Origin: Dyella acidisoli
Lineage (GTDB): Bacteria > Pseudomonadota > Gammaproteobacteria > Xanthomonadales > Rhodanobacteraceae
DNA: 32,522 nucleotides
Assembly (NCBI RefSeq): GCF_030160295.1
Contig: NZ_BSOB01000030.1
Coordinates: 1-32,522, forward strand
Direction of reading: 5' to 3'
Shown here: positions 7,073 through 15,691 of the stretch, piece after piece
How positions within the stretch are numbered: the stretch's first letter is position 1
Layout of the letters: every line of letters starts with the position of its first letter
Program-made: the position numbers and the translations under genes
The notes under the pieces: generated by a model
Seen by the model: the letters and a program-made list of their open reading frames with translations, nothing else
Told to the model about the DNA's origin: nothing
Database searches by the model: none

Positions 7073-8584
7073 ATGGACACCAACCCCATCCCCACGCTGG
7101 ACCCGCAAGCCTGTGAACGGGCTCGACTGAGCCGCGACGCACGTTTCGACGGGCTGTTCTTTATCGCGGTGAGTACCACGCGCATCTATTGCCGGCCGGT
7201 GTGTCCTGCTTCGCCTTCGCCCAAGCGTGAAAACGTCACGTACTACACGACGGCCGCTGCAGCGGAAGCGGCGGGTTTTCGCCCTTGCCTGCGCTGCCGG
7301 CCGGAGCTGGCGCCTGGCAACGATGCCTGGCAGCGTGGCGATCATGTGGTGACACGCGCACTGAAACTGATTGAGGGTGGTCTGCTGCAAGATCATCCGG
7401 TGGATGAGCTTGCGCGACGTGTCGGCGTTGGTGCACGACAACTACGTCGTTTGTTTGTGGAACGTCTCGGCGCGCCGCCGATCGACGTCCACACGACACG
7501 TCGCCTGTTGTTCGCCAAGCAGCTATTGACCGAGACGAACATGCCGGTCACGGATGTGGCACTCGCTTCGGGGTTCAGCAGCTTGCGCCGCTTCAATGCA
7601 GCCTTCGCGCAGGCCAATCGGATAGCTCCGCGCGAGTTGCGCAGGAAACCTCATGCAGGCAACAGCGACAGCCTGATTTTGCGCTTGAACTATCGCCCAC
7701 CTTACGACTTCGCGTCGGTGCTGGCTTTTTTGCGTGGTCGTGCGTTACCCGGCATCGAAGTCGTCGACGATGAGAGTTACTTGCGTGTATTCGGTCCGGC
7801 GGAAACGCCCGGCTGGTTGCGGCTCAGCGCATGGCCCGGCAAGGAAAACGCGTTGCGCCTGCAACTGCATTGCCCGCAGCCGGCGCAGATGCTGTCGGTG
7901 GTTACACGCATCCGCCGTATGTTCGATCTAGATGCGGAGCCGCAAGCCATCGCGAGCGCTTTGCAGACAACGCCGCATCTGCGTCCACTGCTGCGCAAAC
8001 GCCCTGGGTTGCGCTTGCCCGGTAGCTGGGATGGCTTCGAAGTGGCGGTGCGCGCGATTCTCGGTCAGCAAGTGAGTGTGGCAGCGGCACGTACGCTCGC
8101 ATCGCGTGTGGTGCATCGCTTTGGCGTACCCTTGCCGGTGCCGGTCGCGCCCGGCCTTGAATGCTTGTTCCCAACACCTGAAGTGCTGGCGAGTGCAGAC
8201 CTCAGTGCACTAGGCATTACCGGTGCGCGCATCGAAAGCATTCGTGGTGTAGCACGAGCCTTGCTGGATGGGCGGGTGGATTTTCGCGTCGAGCAATCGC
8301 TGGAGGAATTCGTATCACGCTGGGTCGCGCTACCAGGTATTGGCGAATGGACTGCGCAATACATGGCGATGCGTGGATTAAGCCATCCGGACGCATTTCC
8401 CGCTGCCGATCTGATCCTTCGACGCGCCGCATCGACCGACGGCGATGCGCTCAGCACGAAGGCACTCACTCAACTGGCCGAGGCGTGGCGGCCCTGGCGC
8501 GCTTATGCCGTCATGCATCTGTGGCGCAGCGCAAGCGAACAGGCAAAGCCATCGGTCTCGGCTCGAAAGGGAGTAGCCGCATGA
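7073..8584 (+). CDS. alkA: Ada metal-binding/AraC/AlkA fusion: DNA-3-methyladenine glycosylase II with Ada N-terminus
   Basis: Three domains are fused in 503 aa. Residues 20-85 are the Ada zinc domain with Cys40, Cys44, Cys72 and Cys75 (CRPVC and CLRC); in Ada the first Cys takes methyl from DNA phosphotriesters. Residues about 95-190 form an AraC-type DNA-binding domain (DELARRVGVGARQLRRLF and PVTDVALASGFSSLRRFNAAF). Residues about 200-490 are AlkA, with the HhH-GPD signature LPGIGEWTAQYMAMRG and catalytic Asp446 in PAADLILRR. AlkA cuts alkylated bases from DNA. The fusion suggests a methylation sensor, activator and glycosylase in one protein, so it may regulate its own operon. The ATG of ogt overlaps its stop (ATGA). 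Domain calls are secure; autoregulation is inferred. Confidence 0.95.
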   Translation: MDTNPIPTLDPQACERARLSRDARFDGLFFIAVSTTRIYCRPVCPASPSPKRENVTYYTTAAAAEAAGFRPCLRCRPELAPGNDAWQRGDHVVTRALKLIEGGLLQDHPVDELARRVGVGARQLRRLFVERLGAPPIDVHTTRRLLFAKQLLTETNMPVTDVALASGFSSLRRFNAAFAQANRIAPRELRRKPHAGNSDSLILRLNYRPPYDFASVLAFLRGRALPGIEVVDDESYLRVFGPAETPGWLRLSAWPGKENALRLQLHCPQPAQMLSVVTRIRRMFDLDAEPQAIASALQTTPHLRPLLRKRPGLRLPGSWDGFEVAVRAILGQQVSVAAARTLASRVVHRFGVPLPVPVAPGLECLFPTPEVLASADLSALGITGARIESIRGVARALLDGRVDFRVEQSLEEFVSRWVALPGIGEWTAQYMAMRGLSHPDAFPAADLILRRAASTDGDALSTKALTQLAEAWRPWRAYAVMHLWRSASEQAKPSVSARKGVAA

Positions 8585-9120
8585 ACACTCCGAACAACGA
8601 CATCTGGTACGACCATCTGCCTACGCCGATCGGTAATCTAATGCTGGTTGCCGATGCGCAAGGTTTGCGCGAAGTCTGGTTCGAAACCGGAAAGCATCGA
8701 AAAATACCTGATCCAACCTGGAGACATGATCCGGCCAAGCTCGCCTTCGCACGCAAGCAGTTGGAAGAATATTTTGCCGGCGAGCGCACAAGCTTCGACC
8801 TGCCCTTGCACCCGCTGGGAACAAACTTCCAGGTTGCCGTGTGGCAAGCACTGGCGGAGATTCCCTACGGCAGCACGATCAGCTACGGCGAGCTGGCGCA
8901 GCGCATCGGCCAGCCGCAGGCGGTTCGCGCGGTCGGTGCAGCTAACGGACGTAATCCGTTGCCGATCGTGTTGCCGTGTCACCGAGTGATTGGTGCCGAT
9001 GGCAGTTTGACCGGGTTTGGTGGTGGATTGCCGACGAAGCGTTTTTTGCTGGCGATGGAAGATCAAGTGGCGCGTGGGGATTTGTTTGGGCTGAGTAACC
9101 ACCAAAAGGCTGCTCAGTGA
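8581..9120 (+). CDS. ogt: Methylated-DNA--protein-cysteine S-methyltransferase
   Basis: This 179-aa suicide enzyme moves alkyl groups from O6-alkylguanine or O4-alkylthymine to its own cysteine. The active-site motif PCHRVIG holds acceptor Cys133. Other family marks are FQVAVWQALAEIPYG, the helix-turn-helix SYGELAQRIGQPQAVRAVGAANGRNP that carries the Arg finger, and GFGGGLPTKRFLL. Its ATG overlaps the stop of the Ada-AlkA gene, so the two repair genes are one operon. Together with that fusion it rebuilds the functions of E. coli Ada (methyltransferase plus sensor) and AlkA, split differently. Ogt and AdaB/MGMT names are used for this family; the short stand-alone form fits Ogt. Confidence 0.95.
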   Translation: MNTPNNDIWYDHLPTPIGNLMLVADAQGLREVWFETGKHRKIPDPTWRHDPAKLAFARKQLEEYFAGERTSFDLPLHPLGTNFQVAVWQALAEIPYGSTISYGELAQRIGQPQAVRAVGAANGRNPLPIVLPCHRVIGADGSLTGFGGGLPTKRFLLAMEDQVARGDLFGLSNHQKAAQ

Positions 9121-9489
9121 AGGAATGCTTCAACGTGCCTCACCGTCATTCCGGCCTTCGCCCACCGCTCTCCGGGAAAGTTTGCAGCGCGTGCCCCTCT
9201 CCCTTCGGGAGAGGGGTTGGGGTGAGGATACGATCAGCGCGTAATGGCAAAACTTGCGCGAAAAATGAGCATCACGCTTCGCCCGAACCCTCACCCGCCT
9301 CTCGGCACCCTCTCCCGGAGGGAGAGGGACTCACTCAGTGAGTTTTCGAGTCACCGCGCTTCCAAACGCTCCACAATGCCCAATGCATAAGTTGTGTTTC
9401 CACGGATCGCAGAAACTTTCTCCGGACAGCAATGGGCCTTCGCCGGAATGACGGCTATGCGAATGTTGGCATTACGCTAAAGTCGGTAC
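9121..9489. repeat. Nested palindromic repeats filling a 369-base gap
   Basis: Outer partial arms of the GTCATTCCGG family lie near 9138-9152 and 9428-9455. Inside are two CCCTCTCCC hairpins (9194-9216, 10-bp stem; 9308-9328, 9-bp stem) with flanking GGGTGAGG/CCTCACCC in opposite orientation, again a paired element. ACTCACTCAGTGAGT followed by TTTT (9329-9344) is a weak terminator candidate for ogt. No gene is supported here. Confidence 0.7.
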
Positions 9490-10017
9490 ATGGCTACCAA
9501 CTCGCCCATCATCTCCGACATCATCCAGCAACTGAACCTGCAGCCTCATCCAGAAGGCGGCTTCTATCGCCGAACCTACTGCAGCGACGAGCGCATTACT
9601 CGCACCACGGCGAATAGCGCGAGCACCCAGCGCCACGCCTCCACCGGTATTTACTACTTGCTGCACGATCAAGCCTATTCCGCGTGGCACCGCATCGACT
9701 CGGACGAGATGTGGCACTTCTACGCAGGTGACCCGTTGCTTATCCACATGCTGGATGAGCGCGGTACGTGGACAGTGCAGCGGTTGGGCGACATGCTGCG
9801 GGAACCGGAAGCGGTATTTCAGTGCGTAGTGCCCGCGGGATGCTGGTTCGCAGCGGAGCGCGAAGGCTCGCAGGACTATTCGCTAGTCGGATGCACCGTT
9901 GCACCGGGTTTCGAATTCGACACGTTCGAACTGGCGGATACGCAAGCCTTATTGCGCAGCTATCCCCAGCATGAAGCAGTAATACGCCGACTGGCTCCGG
10001 GCGGAAACCACGCCTAG
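9490..10017 (+). CDS. DUF985 cupin family protein
   Basis: This 175-aa protein matches the cupin_5/DUF985 family (the yeast YML079w-like group): IIQQLNLQPHPEGGFYRRTY, STGIYYLLHD, SAWHRIDSDEMWHFYAGDPL, VVPAGCWFAAE and SLVGCTVAPGFEFDTFELAD. These are a double-stranded beta-helix fold with a His/Glu-lined pocket (HRIDSDEMWHFY). No reaction is firmly established for the family, so I do not assign one. No signal peptide is present, so it is cytoplasmic. There is no strong ribosome site before the ATG. It is followed closely, on the same strand, by a flavoprotein gene 37 bases on, and they may be co-transcribed. Confidence 0.9.
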   Translation: MATNSPIISDIIQQLNLQPHPEGGFYRRTYCSDERITRTTANSASTQRHASTGIYYLLHDQAYSAWHRIDSDEMWHFYAGDPLLIHMLDERGTWTVQRLGDMLREPEAVFQCVVPAGCWFAAEREGSQDYSLVGCTVAPGFEFDTFELADTQALLRSYPQHEAVIRRLAPGGNHA

Positions 10018-10054
10018 CGCTTACAATGCACGGTCTTTGCCACCACGCCGAAGC

Positions 10055-11299
10055 ATGTCCGCCTCACCTCATTCCAGCCTGGTCATCATCGGCGGCGGTC
10101 CTGCGGGATTGATGGCGGCTGAAACCGCCCGTGCACAAGGCATCGAGGTCGATCTCTACGAAGCGAAAGGCTCGGTCGGGCGCAAGTTTCTGATTGCCGG
10201 CAAAGGCGGCATGAATCTTACGCACAGCGAATCTCGCCCGGCCTTCGACCATCGTTACGCCGAACGAGCAGCCGAAGTAGGCAAGTGGCTGGATGATTTC
10301 GATGCCGATGCTTTGCGCACATGGGCGCGTGGCTTAGGCGTAGACACCTTCGTAGGCAGTTCAGGCCGCGTGTTTCCCAGCGATTTGAAAGCAGCGCCGC
10401 TGTTGCGCGGCTGGGTACATCGCCTGCGCGAAAGCGGCGTGCGCTTTCACGTGCATCATCGCTGGCTGGGCTGGCGTGAGGACGGCGCGCTGCACTTTGC
10501 TACGGCGGAAGGCGAAAGCTTCGTGCATACACGTGCGGTGGTGTTGGCACTGGGCGGTGGCAGTTGGCCGCAACTCGGCTCGGATGGCGCATGGCAGGCA
10601 CGACTGATCGAGCGTGGCGTAGACGTCGCTCCACTGCAGCCGTCCAATTGCGGTTTCGACATCGACTGGAGCGAGTACCTGTCTTCCCGCTATGCCGGCG
10701 CGCCATTGAAACCGGTGGCAGCGAATTGGTGCGACGCCAACGGCCGCGAGCATACCCGTCAAGGCGAATGCGTGATCACCGAGACGGGTATCGAAGGCAG
10801 TTTGATCTATGCGTTGTCGGCGCATCTGCGCGACACCATCGCCGCGCAGGGTGAGGCGCTGCTGAAGTTGGATCTGGCGCCGGATCGCTCGCTGGATCGC
10901 CTGCGTCAGGATCTCGCCAAACCACGTGGCAGCCGCACGATCAGCGAGCATTTGCGTCGACATGCAGGCATAGCCGGTGTGAAGACAGCACTGCTGCATG
11001 AAGTGCTGGATCAGGCGCAAAGGCACGATTCGGACGCCCTCGCCCGCACCATTAAGTGCCTGCCCTTGCGCTTGAAGAAGCCTCGTCCGCTGGCTGAAGC
11101 CATCAGCAGTGCCGGTGGTGTGCGGCTGGAAGCGATCAACGACTCACTAATGCTGACTGCCTTGCCTGGCGTGTTTTGCGCAGGGGAAATGCTGGATTGG
11201 GAAGCGCCTACTGGTGGCTACTTGCTGACCGCGTGCTTTGCAAGCGGTTATCGCGCCGGGCTCGGCGCGGCGGCTTGGTTGAAAGGCACAAGTCGGTAG
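10055..11299 (+). CDS. HI0933-like FAD-dependent flavoprotein (TIGR03862 type)
   Basis: The N-terminus LVIIGGGPAGLMAAETA (9-25) is a Rossmann FAD-binding site, followed by the family stretch GRKFLIAGKGGMNLTHSE, then VLALGGGSWPQLGSDG, ETGIEGSLIYALSA and the C-terminal GEMLDWEAPTGGYLLTACFASG. This is the HI0933/BaiN-type group of about 400-residue oxidoreductases; the native substrate of most members is unknown. The length, 414 aa, is normal. The ATG at 10055 is preferred over an in-frame TTG at 10037 because the hydrophobic FAD strand then starts nine residues in. A TAGGTTGGGG hairpin begins at the stop codon and may end transcription. Confidence 0.9.
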   Translation: MSASPHSSLVIIGGGPAGLMAAETARAQGIEVDLYEAKGSVGRKFLIAGKGGMNLTHSESRPAFDHRYAERAAEVGKWLDDFDADALRTWARGLGVDTFVGSSGRVFPSDLKAAPLLRGWVHRLRESGVRFHVHHRWLGWREDGALHFATAEGESFVHTRAVVLALGGGSWPQLGSDGAWQARLIERGVDVAPLQPSNCGFDIDWSEYLSSRYAGAPLKPVAANWCDANGREHTRQGECVITETGIEGSLIYALSAHLRDTIAAQGEALLKLDLAPDRSLDRLRQDLAKPRGSRTISEHLRRHAGIAGVKTALLHEVLDQAQRHDSDALARTIKCLPLRLKKPRPLAEAISSAGGVRLEAINDSLMLTALPGVFCAGEMLDWEAPTGGYLLTACFASGYRAGLGAAAWLKGTSR

Positions 11300-11325
11300 G
11301 TTGGGGCTTGCACCCCAACCCACGT
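11296..11325. repeat. TAGGTTGGGG hairpin between convergent genes
   Basis: GTAGGTTGGGGCTTGCACCC and the following bases form an inverted repeat (stem GGTTGGGG with CCCCAACC) overlapping the flavoprotein stop and lying before the stop of the convergent NTF2-like gene. It has no T-tract, but it could still act as a two-way transcription barrier. Confidence 0.6.
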
Positions 11326-11326
11326 T

Positions 11327-11803
11327 TCACAAACCAAGTTCACTCAGCCCGGGATGATTATCCGGCCTACGCCCTTGCGGCCAATGGTATTTGCGCTGCG
11401 CTTCGGTAATGGGCACGTCGTTGATGCTTGCATGCCGTTCGGCCATCAGTCCGTTCTCGTCGAACAACCAGTTCTCGTTGCCATAGGAGCGAAACCAATT
11501 GCCGGAATCGTCACGCCATTCGTACGCGAAACGCACGGCAATGCGATTGCCTTCGAACGCCCACAGCTCTTTGATCAGCCGGTATTCCAGCTCACGCGCC
11601 CATTTGCGGGTGAGAAACTCGGCGATGGCATCGCGGCCGTTGACGAATTCGGCACGATTACGCCAGCGGCTGTCGGGCGTATACGCCAGCGCCACACGAG
11701 CAGGATCACGCGTGTTCCATGCGTCTTCGGCAAGGCGGACTTTCTGGATCGCGGTTTCGCGGGTAAAAGGCGGCAGCGGCGGGCGCTGTTCGATTGCGGC
11801 CAT
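11327..11803 (-). CDS. NTF2-like/SnoaL-like protein, DUF1348 family
   Basis: This 158-aa protein has the cone-like alpha+beta fold of the NTF2 superfamily: [73 protein letters not shown] and the DUF1348 hallmark [23 protein letters not shown], with a C-terminal [13 protein letters not shown]. No enzyme activity is known for most members. The ATG at 11803 has GGAG 8 bases upstream; longer upstream reading (to 11959) adds low-quality sequence without a ribosome site. It diverges from the phosphodiesterase gene with 194 bases between them. Confidence 0.88.
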   Translation of the reverse strand: MAAIEQRPPLPPFTRETAIQKVRLAEDAWNTRDPARVALAYTPDSRWRNRAEFVNGRDAIAEFLTRKWARELEYRLIKELWAFEGNRIAVRFAYEWRDDSGNWFRSYGNENWLFDENGLMAERHASINDVPITEAQRKYHWPQGRRPDNHPGLSELGL

Positions 11804-11997
11804 GGGGACGGCTCCAAAGGAAATGGGGATAGCGAGGCGCCACGCATTGTAGACCCGCTTGCCAATGAAGCACGAAGCGACGGCCGTTTGCATAAAAACT
11901 TGCGACCGGCGATGGTAGCCACCAGACCTGCTGAATTGGTCATACAACTGCGTCATCATTGGCGGCTGTAGTTCGAACCATAAGGATCGCTTTCCGC

Positions 11998-13278
11998 ATG
12001 AAACGCCTGCCCTGTCTGTTGCTGTGTTCGCTCCTCGCCTTGGGTGGCTGCGCTACACATCCTTCCGCTTCGACGCCAGAAAACAAAGCACAGCAGGCAA
12101 AGGCAGCGGCCACGACACCGCTGCTGCTTATTTCGATCGACGCTTACCGTGCCGACTATATCGACCGGCATCTCAGCCCTACCCTTGAGCAGCTTGCCGC
12201 AACTGGCGTGCATGCCGATTCGATGCAGCCGTCATTTCCCTCGCTGACCTTCCCCAATCACTACGCCATCGTCACCGGCATGGTTCCGGACCACAACGGC
12301 ATCGTGAACAACACGATGGTGGATGTGCAGCTGGGTAAGTTCTCGCTGAAGGATCGATCTGCGACGAGCAACGGCCTGTGGTGGGACCAGGCTACGCCGC
12401 TGTGGATCACGGCGGATGCGAACGGCCTGCGCACCGCCACCATGTTCTGGCCTGGCTCCGAGGCGGACATCCAGAGCAAGCACCCGGATTATTGGAAGCC
12501 CTACCAAGGCAAGGTGACAGCCAATCAGCGCGTCGACCAGATCCTTGCCTGGCTGGATCTTCCTGCAGACCAGCGCCCCGCGTTCCTTACTTTGTACTTC
12601 GATGCCGTCGACCATGCGGGCCACGAACACGGTCCCGATTCGTCGGAAGTGAACCAGGCTCTGCGTGAAACGGACGCAGCCATGACGCGCTTGGTCGATG
12701 GCCTGCGCCAGCGCGGCCTGTTCGACAAGATGAACATCATTGTGCTGGCCGATCACGGCATGGCCAGCGTGCCGAAGGAAAACAGCATCCTGATCGACAA
12801 GCTGATTTCGATGGATGACGTGGATGAGGTGAACCTGGGTGTGCTCGCCGGTTTCAATCCCAAGCGCGGCCATGATTTCAACGCGATCGAACAGCAGTTG
12901 GAGCAGCCGCAACAACACATGCATTGCTGGGACAAGACGCGCATCCCCGCACGCTTCAACTACGGTTCGAATGCGCGCGTGCCACGACTGGTGTGCCTGG
13001 CCGATGTGGGCTGGCGTATTACCACCACGGAGTACTTGGCCAAACACAAGGACCTGAGCATTGGCGAGCATGGCTACGACAATGCTGATCCATTGATGCA
13101 GGCGCTGTTCGTAGCGCACGGCCCGGCGTTCCAGAGCGGTATCCGGTTTCACAATTTCCCGAACGTGGATGTGTATCCGCTGATGGCGCATCTTTTGGGC
13201 ATCACGCCGAATTTCAGCGATGGGAAGCTTGAGGATGTGCAGGGGATGTTGAAGCCGGAGCCGGCGGCGGCCCAATAA
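11998..13278 (+). CDS. Lipoprotein ectonucleotide pyrophosphatase/phosphodiesterase (NPP family)
   Basis: This is an alkaline-phosphatase-superfamily hydrolase of the NPP type, which cleaves nucleotide or other phosphodiesters using two zinc ions. Visible metal and catalytic residues are Asp48 ([12 protein letters not shown]), the nucleophile Thr84 ([17 protein letters not shown]), [18 protein letters not shown] and the final GEHGYDN. The N-terminus [18 protein letters not shown] is a lipoprotein signal with Cys18 as the likely lipidated residue, so the enzyme should be anchored in the periplasm. The length is 426 aa. The ATG at 11998 is chosen because it gives this signal; an upstream in-frame start at 11959 would bury it. 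The substrate is not evident. A CCCTCTCC hairpin follows its stop. Confidence 0.93.
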   Translation: MKRLPCLLLCSLLALGGCATHPSASTPENKAQQAKAAATTPLLLISIDAYRADYIDRHLSPTLEQLAATGVHADSMQPSFPSLTFPNHYAIVTGMVPDHNGIVNNTMVDVQLGKFSLKDRSATSNGLWWDQATPLWITADANGLRTATMFWPGSEADIQSKHPDYWKPYQGKVTANQRVDQILAWLDLPADQRPAFLTLYFDAVDHAGHEHGPDSSEVNQALRETDAAMTRLVDGLRQRGLFDKMNIIVLADHGMASVPKENSILIDKLISMDDVDEVNLGVLAGFNPKRGHDFNAIEQQLEQPQQHMHCWDKTRIPARFNYGSNARVPRLVCLADVGWRITTTEYLAKHKDLSIGEHGYDNADPLMQALFVAHGPAFQSGIRFHNFPNVDVYPLMAHLLGITPNFSDGKLEDVQGMLKPEPAAAQ

Positions 13279-13291
13279 CTCGCGCGATCAG

Positions 13292-13318
13292 CCCCCTCTC
13301 CCCGGAGGGGAGAGGGGG
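13292..13318. repeat. CCCCCTCTCCCC hairpin after the phosphodiesterase gene
   Basis: A perfect 12-bp stem with a GGA loop sits 13 bases after the phosphodiesterase stop. It belongs to the dispersed CCCTCTCCC family (9194, 9308, 16550, 16680, 22546, 28391, 29881). It lacks a T-tract, but the stability of the stem makes terminator or mRNA-end protection plausible. Confidence 0.65.
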
Positions 13319-13368
13319 TAAGTCATGCAACACTTGAGCATCACCCGCTCCGCGGCGAAAGTATCAGC

Positions 13369-14271
13369 ATGAACATCGAACTCCGCCATCTGCGTTACTT
13401 CGTCGCCGTCGCCGATACGTTGCATTTCGGCAAGGCAGCGGAGCGGCTGGGCATGTCGCAGCCACCGCTCAGCCAGCAGATCCGCCAACTGGAAGATGCC
13501 GTGGGTGCACGCCTGCTGACGCGCACCAATCGCCGCGTGGCATTGACCGAGCCGGGAAAAGTTCTTCTGCAGGAGGCGCGCGAGATTTTGGCGCGGACCG
13601 ATCATGCAGTGGATCTGGCTCGACGCGCGCAACGCGGCGAACTGGGCGAACTGCGTATCGGCTTCACGCGTACCACGCCGCTCTCGCAGGATATTCCCAG
13701 CGCCATCTTCGCGTTCCGCCAGCGCTTCCCGGCCGTGCATCTGCAACTGGAGGAAATGAACTCGCTGCAGCAGATCGATGCGTTGCTCGAACGCAGGTTG
13801 CAGATCGGCATCCTGCGCCCAGGCACGCTGCCGACATCGCTGCTTTCCAAGCGACTATTCCGCGATCCGCTGGTGGCAGTGGTGCGCTCGGATCACCCCG
13901 TGCTCAAACGTGTCAACGCACGCGGCAAACTGTCGACCAAAGCGCTAGCGCGGGAACCGTTCGTGGTGTTCGCGCGCAGCGCCGGTGCCGGCGTACAAGA
14001 GCACGTCATGAATTTGTGCCGCGAAGCCGGTTTTGCGCCACGCATCTCGCAGGAAGCACGCGAAGCGTCCACCATCATCGGTTTGGTTGCAGCCGGTTTC
14101 GGTGTAGCGATCCTGCCGCAATCTTGCGATCACATCCACGTGGAAGGTGTCAGCTACGTGCCACTGGCGGAAGCCAACGCCATGTCGGAAATCCACGTGG
14201 TGTATCGCGAGGACGAACGCTCACCGCTGGTGCCGCGCTTCGTGCAATTGCTCACGGCAGCGAAAAGCTGA
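13369..14271 (+). CDS. LysR-family transcriptional regulator
   Basis: This 300-aa protein has a winged HTH at 1-60 (ELRHLRYFVAVADTLHFGKAAERLGMSQPPLSQQIRQLEDAVG) and a periplasmic-binding-like effector domain from about 90 (LGELRIGFTRTTP, DHPVL, STIIGLVAAGFGVAILP). The N-terminus RHLRYFVAVADTLHFGKAAERL is typical of the BenM/CatM/YnfL branch. The effector ligand is unknown. It converges on an MFS exporter across a strong shared hairpin. In E. coli the related pair ynfL/ynfM (LysR plus MFS) are also neighbours, so control of that exporter is a reasonable guess, although the orientation here is convergent, not divergent. Confidence 0.93.
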   Translation: MNIELRHLRYFVAVADTLHFGKAAERLGMSQPPLSQQIRQLEDAVGARLLTRTNRRVALTEPGKVLLQEAREILARTDHAVDLARRAQRGELGELRIGFTRTTPLSQDIPSAIFAFRQRFPAVHLQLEEMNSLQQIDALLERRLQIGILRPGTLPTSLLSKRLFRDPLVAVVRSDHPVLKRVNARGKLSTKALAREPFVVFARSAGAGVQEHVMNLCREAGFAPRISQEAREASTIIGLVAAGFGVAILPQSCDHIHVEGVSYVPLAEANAMSEIHVVYREDERSPLVPRFVQLLTAAKS

Positions 14272-14273
14272 CG

Positions 14274-14347
14274 TAGGTTGGGTTAGCGCAGCGTAACCCA
14301 ACAATGCTGCTCGAAAATGTTGGGTTACGCTGCGCTAACCCAACCTA
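14274..14347. terminator. Large inverted repeat between convergent LysR and MFS genes
   Basis: Arms GTAGGTTGGGTTAGCGCAGC... (from 14274) and its inverted copy (ending about 14347) pair over roughly 31 bases. The right end overlaps the last codons and stop of the MFS gene on the other strand. It belongs to the TAGGTTGGG repeat family and probably serves as a two-way terminator for the convergent genes. Confidence 0.6.
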
Positions 14348-15595
14348 CGGCATGGCCCCTTTGCTCATGGGAGTTGGCGGTGTAACGAGTTGCGGCAGAG
14401 GCGGCAGTCGATACAGTCGCAAGGCGATCAACAAACCGATCAACACCAGCGTGCCAACAAATAACGCTACGCCCATCCAACTGTCCTTCGCATAGAACAA
14501 GCCGCCGCTCCAGCCCGCCACGCTCGAACCCATGTAGTAGCTGAAAAGGTACATCGATGACGCCTGTGCCTTCGCTGTACCGCCACGCCGCCCTACCCAG
14601 CTGCTGACAATGGAATGTCCGCCGAAGAATCCAAATGTGATCGCGGTGATGCCGAGGATGATTAGCCACAGCGGCTCGGTCATCGTGCACAACACGCCGA
14701 AAAGCATTAGCGCGAAAGCCGTCCACAGCACCTTGCGCCGCCCGAGTTTGCCCGCCAGGTGTCCCATCCATGCCGAACTGAAGGTGCCGACCAGGTAGAT
14801 CGCAAAAATCAACCCCACCACGGTCTGGCTCAGCTTGTACGGCGGCGCCAGCAAGCGATAGCCGAGATAGTTGTAAACGGTGACGAAAGCACCGAGCAGC
14901 AGAAAGCCTTCGAGGAACAGCCACGGCAAACCGGGATCGCGAAACATGCCGGCAAAACGTGCGAACAACGCACGCCAGTTGAGCGCTTGCGGATGAAAAT
15001 GCCGCGACGGCGGCAAGGCTTTCCAGAACACCAGCCCGGAAATCAAGCCAATGACGCCGACTACGGCAACGCCCGCGCGCCAGCCAGCGAAATCGGCCAC
15101 CACGCCGGCAATCAGCCGCCCGCTCATGCCGCCCACTGCACTGCCGCTGATATACAACCCCATGCCGAGACCGATCGATTCGTGATGCATCTCCTCGGTG
15201 AGGTAGGTCATCGCTACCGCTGGCAAGCCGCTGAGCGTGATGCCAAGTAGCGTGCGCAGCGTAAGCAGTGCGTACCAGTTCGGCATCAACGCGGTGAGCA
15301 AAACCAGCACTGCGGATGAAAGCAGCGAGGTGACCATCACCGCCTTGCGCCCGAACGCGTCGGACACACCGCCTGCAAACAGCATCGCGAACGCCAACAC
15401 GCCGGTGGTCAGCGAAAGCGACAAGGCACTGGTGGCGGCGCTGATTCCGTAGTGCAGGCTGAATTGCGGCATCAGCGGTTGCACGCAATACAGCAGTCCA
15501 AAAGTGGCCAGGCCGGCCGCGAACAGCGCGAGGTTGGTGCGCTTGAAGGCTGGCGTGCCGTGGCGGATGAGGTTGTCGGTTGAGTAGGCGTCCAT
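14345..15595 (-). CDS. MFS transporter, YnfM/arabinose-efflux-permease-like
   Basis: This 416-aa protein has twelve predicted membrane helices, starting at LALFAAGLATFGLLYCVQPLMPQF. The inter-helix loop GGVSDAFGRKAVMV fits the MFS G-x-x-x-D-x-x-G-R-[KR] motif, and its counterpart in the second half is GHLAGKLGRRKVLW. The opening LLYCVQPLMPQFSLHYGISAATSALSLS is characteristic of the YnfM-type subfamily of proton-driven exporters. Substrate is unknown. The ATG at 15595 (MDAYSTDNLIRH) is chosen over 15667, since the upstream part is not like the family. The ribosome site is weak. A 96-base gap separates it from the upstream alpha/beta hydrolase gene on the same strand, so co-transcription is possible. 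Confidence 0.93.
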   Translation of the reverse strand: MDAYSTDNLIRHGTPAFKRTNLALFAAGLATFGLLYCVQPLMPQFSLHYGISAATSALSLSLTTGVLAFAMLFAGGVSDAFGRKAVMVTSLLSSAVLVLLTALMPNWYALLTLRTLLGITLSGLPAVAMTYLTEEMHHESIGLGMGLYISGSAVGGMSGRLIAGVVADFAGWRAGVAVVGVIGLISGLVFWKALPPSRHFHPQALNWRALFARFAGMFRDPGLPWLFLEGFLLLGAFVTVYNYLGYRLLAPPYKLSQTVVGLIFAIYLVGTFSSAWMGHLAGKLGRRKVLWTAFALMLFGVLCTMTEPLWLIILGITAITFGFFGGHSIVSSWVGRRGGTAKAQASSMYLFSYYMGSSVAGWSGGLFYAKDSWMGVALFVGTLVLIGLLIALRLYRLPPLPQLVTPPTPMSKGAMP

Positions 15596-15691
15596 CGTGG
15601 CGCAACTGAGGCATTTCGGATGCCTCAAGCATAAATCCACCCTCAAAGGTGGTCGATAACGCCGCAAGTCCGGCTCGATAGCCGCGGCGTA

